Shown: piece after piece, positions 55,948 to 64,000 of the stretch
Layout of the letters: each line of letters starts with the position of its first letter
Numbering within the stretch: the first letter of the stretch is position 1
Source: an uncultured SAR116 cluster alpha proteobacterium
GTDB lineage: Bacteria; Pseudomonadota; Alphaproteobacteria; Puniceispirillales; Marisalimonadaceae
Assembly: GCA_902517275.1 (NCBI GenBank)
Contig: CABYBQ010000003.1
Span: 1-64,000 of the forward strand
Direction: 5' to 3'
DNA: 64,000 nucleotides
Program-made: the position numbers and the translations under genes
Notes under the pieces: model-generated
Told to the model about the DNA's origin: nothing
The model's input: only the letters and a program-made list of their open reading frames with translations
Databases searched by the model: none

Positions 55948-56673
55948 TCAATTATTTTTTAGCTTTTGTACTTGATCCCAGGCAGCATTGATAGCCCTCA
56001 TTTTATTCTTACTTTCATTAATAACTTCTATGGGCACACCTTTACTAATTAATAAATCAGGATGATGTTCTTTAGATAATTTTATATATTTTTTTCTAAT
56101 TGTTTGAAGATCATCAGTTGGTTGACTTTCTAATACAATATAAGGATTAAGTTTATCGGATGACTTTCTAGATTCTTTGATACTTTCATACTGTTTTTGC
56201 GTTAAACCAAATATATAAGCAATATTCGCAATCATTGATTCTTCTTCATTACTTATATGACCATCTGACTCGGCGATATAAAATAGAATATTTATAACCT
56301 CTTCTAAAACATTAATATTACCCCGAAAAATTTCACCAATTTGTTTTGCATATGGTTCATAACCAGTACTTTCGTCTTTTGCCTTATTAAAAATTTTAGC
56401 TACTTGATCAATTTCACTATCCGGAATTTGCAACTTATCTTTAACAGCAATCAACTCTTCTTTACTAACCTGTCCATCAGCCTTACTAAGCTTCGCTGAA
56501 AGAACTATAAGTGAAAGTGCAAAAATTTCTTGAGAATTTTGTTGTTTACCTAGAGTTTTAGTAGAGCTTAATCTTGAAATTTTTCCACCTAAAAAAGACC
56601 CCAATAAAGCTCCAAACGGACCTCCAAATGAAAAGCCAATAACACCACCTAATAAACTTCCCCAAATCGACAT
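55948..56673 (-). CDS. TerB-DnaJ (DjlA-like) co-chaperone
   Basis: The 241 residues begin with a glycine-rich, membrane-like leader (GVIGFSFGGPFGALLGSFLGG). A TerB-like helical domain (about 50-155) has acidic repeats such as SKADGQVSKEELIAV and AESDGHISNEEESMI. A C-terminal J domain (about 170-241) has the HPD motif in LSKEHHPDLLISKG. It should stimulate a DnaK-type chaperone at the membrane. It follows the DSD1-like gene by a 106-bp gap, so co-transcription is uncertain. Confidence 0.92.
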   Translation of the reverse strand: MSIWGSLLGGVIGFSFGGPFGALLGSFLGGKISRLSSTKTLGKQQNSQEIFALSLIVLSAKLSKADGQVSKEELIAVKDKLQIPDSEIDQVAKIFNKAKDESTGYEPYAKQIGEIFRGNINVLEEVINILFYIAESDGHISNEEESMIANIAYIFGLTQKQYESIKESRKSSDKLNPYIVLESQPTDDLQTIRKKYIKLSKEHHPDLLISKGVPIEVINESKNKMRAINAAWDQVQKLKNN

Positions 56674-56779
56674 ATTTCTTTCTCACAAATTTTTAACAAG
56701 TTAGATATTTAATTAATGATATAATAATTATTAATATAAATAAAAAGCATTTAACAACTTATTTAAGTCTGAATTATAA

Positions 56780-57919
56780 TTACCAACCATTAGTTCTAGA
56801 CCAATTATCTATAATGCTACCATTTTCTAAAATATTGTAATTTTCGTAAGCAGCACAAGTTAAACATGCATGGTTTGGTAATATTCGAACTAGACTTCCT
56901 ATAGGTAACTTATCAAACCAATCTGTACTTTTTATCTTAATAGATCCATGTTCTTGATGTACTTCTGAAATATTAAGACCGTCAAAAGGTATTGCGGTAT
57001 GTGGATTACAAATTAAACCATAACCTGCTTCTGGCATGAATTTATTTGCACTTATATCTTTTGACAGTGCTAATGAACCTGCATCGATAATTATTCTTTT
57101 TCTTTGATGATTATGGCCTATGACACTGGCTAATACAGTTATTGCAATGTCTTCTATTTTACAAATTCCTTTAGAAGCTTGTGCTAAATCCCAGAACATA
57201 TAAATACCTGCCCTAACTTCAGAAATACCATCAAGATTTGAAGCCAAAAACATTGTTGGTGTAGACCCTATACTAATTATTTGAGACTTATTCTCAAAAT
57301 TTAAAATTTTTTTTAAAGAGGCCTTAGCCTCTTCGCGTTCAATGTTACTAATTGAAATAATTTCATTTTTGTCTTTGGAAGAATAACTATGTCCAGCGTG
57401 AGTTAAAACACCTAACAACTTTGTCTTGTGATTTGGTTCAAAAACTCTAGATATTTCTCCAATCATTTCGTCTTGATAATCTAGACCACTTCTTCCCTCT
57501 CCGCAGTCAATTTCTATAAGAATTTCAAAATTAGCATTATGCAATTTACTATACTTTAGAATTTCTTGGGCAACATAGGTTGAGTCTATAACTATACGAA
57601 TAATGCAACTATATTTTTGTTGAATAAAATTTAATCTTTTTAGTTTTTTAGGAATTATGCAAACAGCGTATAAAATATCTTTAAAACCCGCACCAGCAAA
57701 ATATTCTGCTTCGTTAAGAGTTGAAACTGTTATAGGTCCTATCTGATTATCAAGTGCTATTTTCGCAATTTCAATGCTTTTTGGTGTTTTTACATGTGGT
57801 CTTAAAATAGTATTTAATTCAAGACATTTTTTTCTTGCGCTAAAACAATTTTTTTCTAGAAGAGATTTATCTAAAATCAAGCATGGTGTATCTAATTCTT
57901 CTAAATGTTGTATTTTCAT
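56780..57919 (-). CDS. D-threonine aldolase / D-serine dehydratase-like PLP enzyme
   Basis: This 379-residue protein belongs to the alanine-racemase-fold DSD1/DTA family. It starts with LEELDTPCLILDKSLLEKN, and the PLP lysine is in LRPHVKTPKSIEIAK. The C-terminal metal site is LPNHACLTC with His350 and Cys352, the zinc-binding pair of D-serine dehydratase-like members. It may break down D-threonine, D-serine or 3-hydroxyaspartate; the choice is open. It lies 33 bp behind the MBL lipoprotein gene, on the same strand. Confidence 0.93.
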   Translation of the reverse strand: MKIQHLEELDTPCLILDKSLLEKNCFSARKKCLELNTILRPHVKTPKSIEIAKIALDNQIGPITVSTLNEAEYFAGAGFKDILYAVCIIPKKLKRLNFIQQKYSCIIRIVIDSTYVAQEILKYSKLHNANFEILIEIDCGEGRSGLDYQDEMIGEISRVFEPNHKTKLLGVLTHAGHSYSSKDKNEIISISNIEREEAKASLKKILNFENKSQIISIGSTPTMFLASNLDGISEVRAGIYMFWDLAQASKGICKIEDIAITVLASVIGHNHQRKRIIIDAGSLALSKDISANKFMPEAGYGLICNPHTAIPFDGLNISEVHQEHGSIKIKSTDWFDKLPIGSLVRILPNHACLTCAAYENYNILENGSIIDNWSRTNGW

Positions 57920-57952
57920 TTTTAACTCACTTTATTTCAATTTTCTAAATTG

Positions 57953-59113
57953 CTATTTCACTAAATCTATTAGTTTTTCCCACCAACTTTCAGAAACAAT
58001 CAAATTTTCCATATCTATCACTTGACCTATAATTGGGGTTATTAAAGATATGTTTTGTTCTTTAGCTCTTTTTTCAATTTCAACTGGAGGATCAAACCAA
58101 TTATGCATCGCAAGAGTAAACATTCCCCAATGAATGGGTATGAGATTTTCTCCCTTAACATCTATAAAGCCCTTTATTACTTCATCTGGCATATTATGGA
58201 CCGACCTCCAACGAGTATTATATTGCCCGCTATCCATGAAAACTAGTTCCAATGGACCATATTTTTTGCCAATCTCTTTATAATGTTTGGAATATCCTGA
58301 ATCACCACTAAAATAAAAATTTCTTTTTCCTGACTTAACAACCCAAGATGCCCAAAGAGATTTTTGTGTTTCTACAAAACCTTTTCTTCCAGAAAAGTGT
58401 TGTGCAGGAGTACAAATGAAATTTATATCTTTAATTACTTTATTTTCCCACCAATCCATTTCTGTAATTCTAGCACTTGATACACCCCATTTTTTTAAAT
58501 GTGATCCAACACCTAAAGGCACAACAAATGAGACATCTTTATTTTTATTAAAGAACTTTATCGTATTCATATCTAAGTGATCATAATGATCGTGTGAAAT
58601 TAATATGAAATCAATTTTTGGTAATTCCTTCATTTTAAAAACAGGTGGCTGATATCTTTTTATTAGCCAACTGAATGGGGAAGCTGATGACGAAAAAACA
58701 GGATCAATTAAAATTATCTTATTATTTATAGACATTAAGATACTTGAATGACCTAACCAGGCGAATTTGATATTATTCTTACTTTTTATAAAATTTTCAT
58801 TTAAAGAATTTTTATCTTCTGGCAAAAGTGTCTCTGGCTTTGTAATATTAGAATTAAAGAAAAAATTATTAGCCATGTTTTTTCTTGGGTTTGCCCAAAA
58901 TCCACTATTTTTTTTCATTTCTTCAATAATTTCAGAATTCTGGTTTAAGAACTTATCTTTTGGAATATTATAGTTAGGAGATTTTTTCATTCTCAAATAA
59001 TCATTATCTTTTGGAATTGATCCAAACTGATCACAACTAGAAAGTTGAAAACTTATTAGTATTACGTATAAAATTAATATGAATTTATTTTTAAAATTAA
59101 TTAATTTCTTCAA
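57953..59113 (-). CDS. Metallo-beta-lactamase-fold lipoprotein (NAPE-PLD/RomA-like)
   Basis: This 386-residue hydrolase has the metal motif SHDHYDHLD, with LGHSSILMSINNKIILIDPVFS before it and FSGDSGYSKHYKEIG and PIHWGMFTLAMHNWFDPP after it, matching the NAPE-phospholipase D-like branch. A signal peptide ends in the lipobox LSSC, so it is probably membrane-anchored in the periplasm. A phosphodiester or lipid substrate is plausible from the family. It sits 15 bp behind the adenylate cyclase gene. Confidence 0.92.
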   Translation of the reverse strand: MKKLINFKNKFILILYVILISFQLSSCDQFGSIPKDNDYLRMKKSPNYNIPKDKFLNQNSEIIEEMKKNSGFWANPRKNMANNFFFNSNITKPETLLPEDKNSLNENFIKSKNNIKFAWLGHSSILMSINNKIILIDPVFSSSASPFSWLIKRYQPPVFKMKELPKIDFILISHDHYDHLDMNTIKFFNKNKDVSFVVPLGVGSHLKKWGVSSARITEMDWWENKVIKDINFICTPAQHFSGRKGFVETQKSLWASWVVKSGKRNFYFSGDSGYSKHYKEIGKKYGPLELVFMDSGQYNTRWRSVHNMPDEVIKGFIDVKGENLIPIHWGMFTLAMHNWFDPPVEIEKRAKEQNISLITPIIGQVIDMENLIVSESWWEKLIDLVK

Positions 59114-59128
59114 GATTTTTCCAACTAA

Positions 59129-61291
59129 TTATTTTTGATCTAAACGGTTGATTCCATCCCATAGGTCGAGAGGCATCCCTCCTTTAATTATTTTTTGACA
59201 TCGATTGATATAAATTTCTGTCACCTTATCATGTGGATTAATTTTATTAATTTTTAAAAATAGTTTTAATGCTTTTGTAAAGTTTTTTTGAAAGTAATCA
59301 CTAACTGCCTCTTTGAAATCCTCTAAAGTATCAATTTTTAAATGTTTTAATTTGTCTAAATCTGAATCAAAAATTTCAAATATTTTAACAGGTTTGTCTT
59401 TTCCTTTAACGGCCACAACATCTATAAATCTTGTGTTAAATAAATCTTTATTAATATTGTTGAAAGTTTCTTCAGAAATAATAATACCTACTTTGTAAAT
59501 TTTGGTTAACCCCTCAAGTCTAGACGCTAAATTTACAGCATCACTAATTACTGATCCCTCCATTCTATTCACATCACCTAATGTTCCTAACATCATTTCT
59601 CCAGTATTGATCCCAATACCTATATTAATTTTGTGTGTTTTATTTTTAAAAGAGTTGGAATTATATTGCTTCAAGTATCTCTGCATTCCTATGGCTGCCT
59701 TAATAGAGTCATTTGCTGAACTTTTAAACAATGCCATAACACCGTCACCCATAAATTTATCTATATAACCTTTATTTTCTCTAATTATTGGACTCATTTG
59801 ATTTAAATATGAGTTCAAAAATGAAAAATTTTCTTTGGGAGTCATTTTTTCTGATATCGAAGTAAAAGATCTTATATCAGAAAATAATATACTCATTTCA
59901 ACATTCACTTGGTCTCCTAATGAGACATCTAATATACTATCTTTACCAAGGTTTTTGAGTAATTGCTGTGGTACAAACCTTTGGTAAGCTTCTGTTAATT
60001 TTACTTGTTGTTGAAGAGCTAACAACTTCATATCATTTAATTGCTGAGCAACAGCAAATCCAAAAGTAATAAACATACCAAGAAATAAAATTCCTACTGC
60101 AGAATTTATGATTAACCAAGTAATCCAATTAAAATCATAGAATAAATATGCCAAACCCGAAATTGGTGCCGATAAAAAAGGTAACGCGAAGGATATACAT
60201 AAATATTTGGCGTAGGAGCTTCCTTTTTTCCAAAGTAAGAATGATATAATAGCAGAAGTTAGCAATAAAAATGTAAAAGGGGCAAATAAAAATTTTATTT
60301 TAACTAAGCCTGGTCCATTCATGTCAGGTGGATACAAATTTAAATCTAAATACATTATGCTCGGCCAAGATAAAGATGTATATAAATTTAAAAAAATCAT
60401 AACAATATAAAAAATTATAGTTGAAACAAAAATTTTATTAAAAACTGGATAATTTACTTTTAAATTAAGCGATTGTCTAAAAAATTGAAGTAATAGTAAA
60501 AATAATAGGGATATTGAAGCCAAAGAAAATTCACTTGCATAAAACCAGGAATTTATCCCAATAATTTTTCCAATAACTAAATTTGTAATGGACAGAAAAG
60601 AAATTTGAAAAAGGCTTAATGACAACCACAAATAGTTACCTTTCGAGACTAAAAAAATGAATAAATAATAAATAGCAAAAGTTATAGCTATTGCAAAAGT
60701 TGCAAGGTTTGCTGCAATTTTTACAAATTGATGAGTACTAATATTTTCCCATGAGCTAATAGTCATTCGGTGAAGACTATCTCTACCCATATAACGGTCA
60801 AATGGTTTTTTTCTAAAAAAACTATAAACTTGGGTGGTTTCATTAGGATTCATTATGACTTTATAACTTGCTCTAACTCTTCCATCATCAATCCATCTAT
60901 CATGTTTTTCATTCCAATATGGATACTCTATAACTGTCTTATTATTTAGACTAAAAACTTTCTTTTCGTTATTATAATTGAAAGTGACTCCAATATTTCT
61001 CTTATTCGTATTATTTTGAACACTAAATCGAACCCAATAACCATCAACGAATGATTGATCATTCTTTAATTTTTTTTTCCAGTCTAATTTAAATAATTTT
61101 TCAAAAGGAGTGTTTTGATCAAAGCCTTCAACAAATTCAAAATGTTTTGAGGGTATAGTTTCAAAATCGTCTGTATTAAGAATAAAAGTTATATTATCTT
61201 TATTATCTACATTTGCGAAAACATTTTCAAAACTAAAAAATAAAAAGCCTAATAAATTTAATAAGGTATAAATTTTATTTTTGATTTTCAC
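59129..61291 (-). CDS. Membrane adenylate cyclase with 7TMR-DISM-like sensor
   Basis: This 720-residue protein begins with a signal peptide and a periplasmic sensor domain (about 30-185) resembling 7TMR-DISMED2. Seven hydrophobic helices (about 190-425) follow, then a class III cyclase domain (about 455-640). Metal-binding Asp residues are in LFSDIRSFTSISE and KFMGDGVMALF; DAVNLASRLEG supplies the Asp for adenine and the Asn and Arg of catalysis. All catalytic residues look present, so cAMP production from an outside signal is expected. It heads a tight unit with the MBL lipoprotein (15-bp gap) and the DSD1-like enzyme (33-bp gap). The ligand is unknown. Confidence 0.93.
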   Translation of the reverse strand: MKIKNKIYTLLNLLGFLFFSFENVFANVDNKDNITFILNTDDFETIPSKHFEFVEGFDQNTPFEKLFKLDWKKKLKNDQSFVDGYWVRFSVQNNTNKRNIGVTFNYNNEKKVFSLNNKTVIEYPYWNEKHDRWIDDGRVRASYKVIMNPNETTQVYSFFRKKPFDRYMGRDSLHRMTISSWENISTHQFVKIAANLATFAIAITFAIYYLFIFLVSKGNYLWLSLSLFQISFLSITNLVIGKIIGINSWFYASEFSLASISLLFLLLLQFFRQSLNLKVNYPVFNKIFVSTIIFYIVMIFLNLYTSLSWPSIMYLDLNLYPPDMNGPGLVKIKFLFAPFTFLLLTSAIISFLLWKKGSSYAKYLCISFALPFLSAPISGLAYLFYDFNWITWLIINSAVGILFLGMFITFGFAVAQQLNDMKLLALQQQVKLTEAYQRFVPQQLLKNLGKDSILDVSLGDQVNVEMSILFSDIRSFTSISEKMTPKENFSFLNSYLNQMSPIIRENKGYIDKFMGDGVMALFKSSANDSIKAAIGMQRYLKQYNSNSFKNKTHKINIGIGINTGEMMLGTLGDVNRMEGSVISDAVNLASRLEGLTKIYKVGIIISEETFNNINKDLFNTRFIDVVAVKGKDKPVKIFEIFDSDLDKLKHLKIDTLEDFKEAVSDYFQKNFTKALKLFLKINKINPHDKVTEIYINRCQKIIKGGMPLDLWDGINRLDQK

Positions 61292-61355
61292 CTACTGACC
61301 AATCAAGTTATTTTGTAATGTAACTTATGAGTTAGCTCTAATTTTTTCAATTAAA

Positions 61356-64000
61356 TTAAAAATGTGCTGATAAGGTATTCTGATTTTTTTCCACCAGTGG
61401 AGCAAATTTAGTTAGGTCAATTCCTTCTACAGCAATTTTATACTCTTCTATTGTTGGTGTTCTTCCTAATATTGCAGAAAGAACTACAACTGGGGTAGAA
61501 GCAAGTAATGATTCACCTTTTTTTTCTTCAGTGTCTTCTACTACCCTACCTTGGAACAATCTTGTTGAAGTTGCCAAAACCGTATCCCCTTTTGCAGCTT
61601 TTTCTTGGTTTCCCATACAAAGGTTACACCCAGGTCTTTCAAGATAAAGAATATTATCATATTCTAGACGTGCTGAATTTTTTGGATTTTTATCATCAAA
61701 CTCAAAGCCAGAGTATTTTTGCAAGATACTCCAGTCACCTTCTTCTTTAAGTTCATCTATTATATTATAGGTTGGTGCCGCTACAACTAGAGGAGCCTTA
61801 AAATTCACTTTACCTGACGATCTTTCAAGATTACGTAACATTTGTGCAACAATTTTTATATCCCCTTTATGAACCATACACGAGCCTACAAAGCCAAGAT
61901 CAACCTTCTTTTCTGCGTTATAATATGAAATTGGTCTTATAGTGTCATGAGTATACCTCTTAGAGACATCATGATTATTAACGTCTGGATCAGCAATCAT
62001 CGGCTCATCAATTAGGTTAAGATCTACAACAACTTCAGATGAATATTTTGCATTTGCATCAGGCCTTAATGCGGGTTTTTCCCCCGATTTAATTTGAGAA
62101 ATTCTTTTTTCTGCAATACCTATTAACTTATGAAGCATTTTGTCTTTATTCTCCATACCCTTATCAACCATTACTTGTATTCTATCTCTTGCAATTTCTA
62201 ATGATTTAACAAGTGTATTATCCTCAGAAATACAGATGGATGCTTTGGCCTTCATTTCAGCTGTCCAATCTGTAAAAGTAAAGGCTTGATCCGCAAGAAG
62301 AGTCCCAAGATGTACTTCTATAATTTTTCCTTGAAATACATTATCACCAAATTGTTTAAGCATCTGTGCTTGAGTTGCATGTACTACATCACGAAAATCC
62401 ATATGATCACTCATTTTACCTTTAAAGGTAACCTTTACTGATTCAGGTATAGGCATAGTTGCTTCACCAGTTGCCAAGGCAAGCGCAACTGTTCCGGAGT
62501 CAGCACCAAATGCAACACCTTTTGACATTCTGGTATGGGAGTCACCACCAATAATAATTGACCAATCATCAACAGTAATGTCATTTAAAACTTTATGAAT
62601 AACATCGGTCATTGAATGATAAGAATCTTTTGGATCACGTGCTGTAATAAGACCAAATTTATGCATAAATTTCATAAGTCGGGGCGTATTTTCTTGAGCT
62701 TTAAAATCCCATACAGAAGCAGTATGACATCCTGATTGATAAGCTCCATCAACATTTGGAGAAATTATAGTCGCAGCCATAGCTTCTAACTCTTGTGAAG
62801 TCATTAAACCTGTAGTGTCCTGAGACCCAACAATATTGACTTTTACGCGTACATCAGATCCTGCATGTAACTTGACACCATCTTCAACACCTACCGCATT
62901 TGCATTAAATATTTTTTCTACAGCAGTGAAACCTTGGCCAGAATTATATACTTGTTTTGAAGGTGCAAATGCAGATTTTAATTCTATATTTAGAGCTTTA
63001 CATGCAAAGCTCTGAAGTTTTTTTCCAAATACAATAGCATATGAACCCCCAGCTTTCATGAACTCAAGTTTTTGTGGTGAAAAAGAGGAAGACATATCTA
63101 CAAGCTCTTTGTCACCTGTTTCATCATATAGTTTTTGTTTTTTAGTATTGATGGTTAATACTGTCCCAGTATCAACACTGTATCTTTGCTCCAGTACTGG
63201 ATTATCGTCATTATTAATTATTGGATTTCCATCTGTATCAAGCTTTTTAGTCCAATTTTTTAGATCAACTCCTATACCCCCAGTAACACCCACTGTTGTT
63301 AAAAAAATTGGTGATATACCATTCGTTCCAGCCACTATTGGAGCAATATTTACAAATGGAACATATGGACTAGCTTGAATACCTGTCCACAAAGCAACAT
63401 TGTTAACTCCTGACATCCTTGACGAACCAACACCCATTGTTCCTTTTTCAGAAACTATCATCACACGTTTGTCAGGATTTTCTTTTTGCAATCTTCTAAT
63501 CTCTAATTGTGCTGCTTCTGATATCATACACTTACCATGAAGCTCACGGTCAGATCTTGAATGAGCCTGATTCCCAGGTGATAATAAATCGGTTGAAATA
63601 TCTCCTTCAGCTGCAACATACGTTACAACTTTAATCTCTTCCTCAATTTCTGGAAGCTTAGTAAAAAATTCTGCTTCTGAATAACTTTTAATAATATCTT
63701 CCGCAATTTTATTACCTTTACTGTAAGCATTCTCTAATCTAGAAGTATCAATCTCATAAAGAAAAACTTGGGTTTTAAGAATTTCTGCTGCTTCTAGAGC
63801 TACAGATTTATTTTCACTCAAAGCTAAATCAAGAAGCACTTCAATCGATGGGCCGCCTTTCATATGAGATAAAAGTTCAAATGCGAACTTTGGTTCAATT
63901 TCTTTTACAACAATTTGTTTTGTTATAATTTCTTTTAAAAACTTTGATTTTACTACTGCTGCAGTAGTTGTGCCTGGGATAGTATTGTAGATAAGAAAGT
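61356..64000 (-). CDS. acnB: Aconitate hydratase B, 5' end outside window
   Basis: This TCA-cycle enzyme interconverts citrate and isocitrate through a [4Fe-4S] cluster. The frame is open to the right edge beyond the track start: upstream of MKGGPSIEVLLDLAL it reads NTIPGTTTAAVVKSKFLKE, matching the AcnB N terminus, so the start is outside. Cluster cysteines are in GFVGSCMVHKGD and ERPGCNLCMGNQ. The 835-residue visible part includes the N-terminal HEAT-like domain typical of AcnB, not AcnA. Confidence 0.97.
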   Translation of the reverse strand, partial: FLIYNTIPGTTTAAVVKSKFLKEIITKQIVVKEIEPKFAFELLSHMKGGPSIEVLLDLALSENKSVALEAAEILKTQVFLYEIDTSRLENAYSKGNKIAEDIIKSYSEAEFFTKLPEIEEEIKVVTYVAAEGDISTDLLSPGNQAHSRSDRELHGKCMISEAAQLEIRRLQKENPDKRVMIVSEKGTMGVGSSRMSGVNNVALWTGIQASPYVPFVNIAPIVAGTNGISPIFLTTVGVTGGIGVDLKNWTKKLDTDGNPIINNDDNPVLEQRYSVDTGTVLTINTKKQKLYDETGDKELVDMSSSFSPQKLEFMKAGGSYAIVFGKKLQSFACKALNIELKSAFAPSKQVYNSGQGFTAVEKIFNANAVGVEDGVKLHAGSDVRVKVNIVGSQDTTGLMTSQELEAMAATIISPNVDGAYQSGCHTASVWDFKAQENTPRLMKFMHKFGLITARDPKDSYHSMTDVIHKVLNDITVDDWSIIIGGDSHTRMSKGVAFGADSGTVALALATGEATMPIPESVKVTFKGKMSDHMDFRDVVHATQAQMLKQFGDNVFQGKIIEVHLGTLLADQAFTFTDWTAEMKAKASICISEDNTLVKSLEIARDRIQVMVDKGMENKDKMLHKLIGIAEKRISQIKSGEKPALRPDANAKYSSEVVVDLNLIDEPMIADPDVNNHDVSKRYTHDTIRPISYYNAEKKVDLGFVGSCMVHKGDIKIVAQMLRNLERSSGKVNFKAPLVVAAPTYNIIDELKEEGDWSILQKYSGFEFDDKNPKNSARLEYDNILYLERPGCNLCMGNQEKAAKGDTVLATSTRLFQGRVVEDTEEKKGESLLASTPVVVLSAILGRTPTIEEYKIAVEGIDLTKFAPLVEKNQNTLSAHF

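Overview
The window is a contiguous, AT-rich (about 30% GC by eye), very densely coded stretch of a bacterial chromosome. The gene content points to an oligotrophic marine alphaproteobacterium with a streamlined genome. Evidence includes the split b'/b stator genes of the F0 ATP synthase, a kinase-type ThrB, the aa3 oxidase operon with Surf1, CtaG and a CoxF-like peptide, a DUF3035/BamF-type lipoprotein behind lspA, and a proteorhodopsin with a linked retinal pathway. Gaps between genes are mostly under 100 bp. Many neighbours overlap or abut, and I see no rRNA, tRNA, insertion sequence, prophage or CRISPR. A HIMB59/AEGEAN-169-like or low-GC SAR116-like lineage would fit, but this is inference; no phylogenetic marker was tested.

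Layout. 1-2011: F0 genes atpB (5' end outside the window), atpE, atpF' and atpF. 2012-8036: a small lipoprotein, ispH, thrB and rnhA, then a peroxiredoxin beside a ScsB/DsbD-type thiol reductase, and yqgE. 8042-16454: one long minus-strand operon, ctaC-ctaD-ctaB-coxF-ctaG-ctaE-surf1-thrC-M16 peptidase; the 47-residue coxF-like gene is too short for the ORF track. 16716-21369: tldD, gshA, rsmE and ubiA. 21379-26570: the phototrophy locus, read on the minus strand as proteorhodopsin, then crtI-crtB-crtY-blh. It makes retinal from geranylgeranyl diphosphate and an opsin with the blue-type glutamine. A canonical intrinsic terminator separates the opsin from the crt genes, and a palindrome sits over the predicted opsin transcription start. 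26982-30857: an uncharacterised GGCT-like protein, argC, pmbA/tldE and a dual-specificity-type phosphatase.

30861-39575: envelope genes: an MsbA-like exporter, a DUF374 acyltransferase, kdtA, lpxK, lpxL, and a secreted subtilisin-like protein that is probably an autotransporter. 39590-50835: housekeeping genes xseA, purD, tadA, an rluB-type synthase, rsmD, mutL, the DUF3035 lipoprotein, lspA, ileS and ribF. 50978-61291: the most accessory-looking part, with mscS, chaC, a TauD-type dioxygenase with a GMC oxidoreductase, an AIG2-like domain fused to an unknown N-terminal domain, a TerB-DnaJ protein, and a possible three-gene unit of membrane adenylate cyclase, metallo-beta-lactamase-fold lipoprotein and D-threonine-aldolase/D-serine-dehydratase-like enzyme. 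61356-64000: acnB, with its 5' end outside the window.

The core theme is energy conservation: ATP synthase, cytochrome oxidase and a light-driven proton pump all act on the same proton gradient. The most unusual items are the regulatory architecture around the opsin, hairpins at internal operon boundaries, three gamma-glutamylcyclotransferase-like proteins near gshA, and the cyclase unit. I found no clear-cut novel defence or mobile system.
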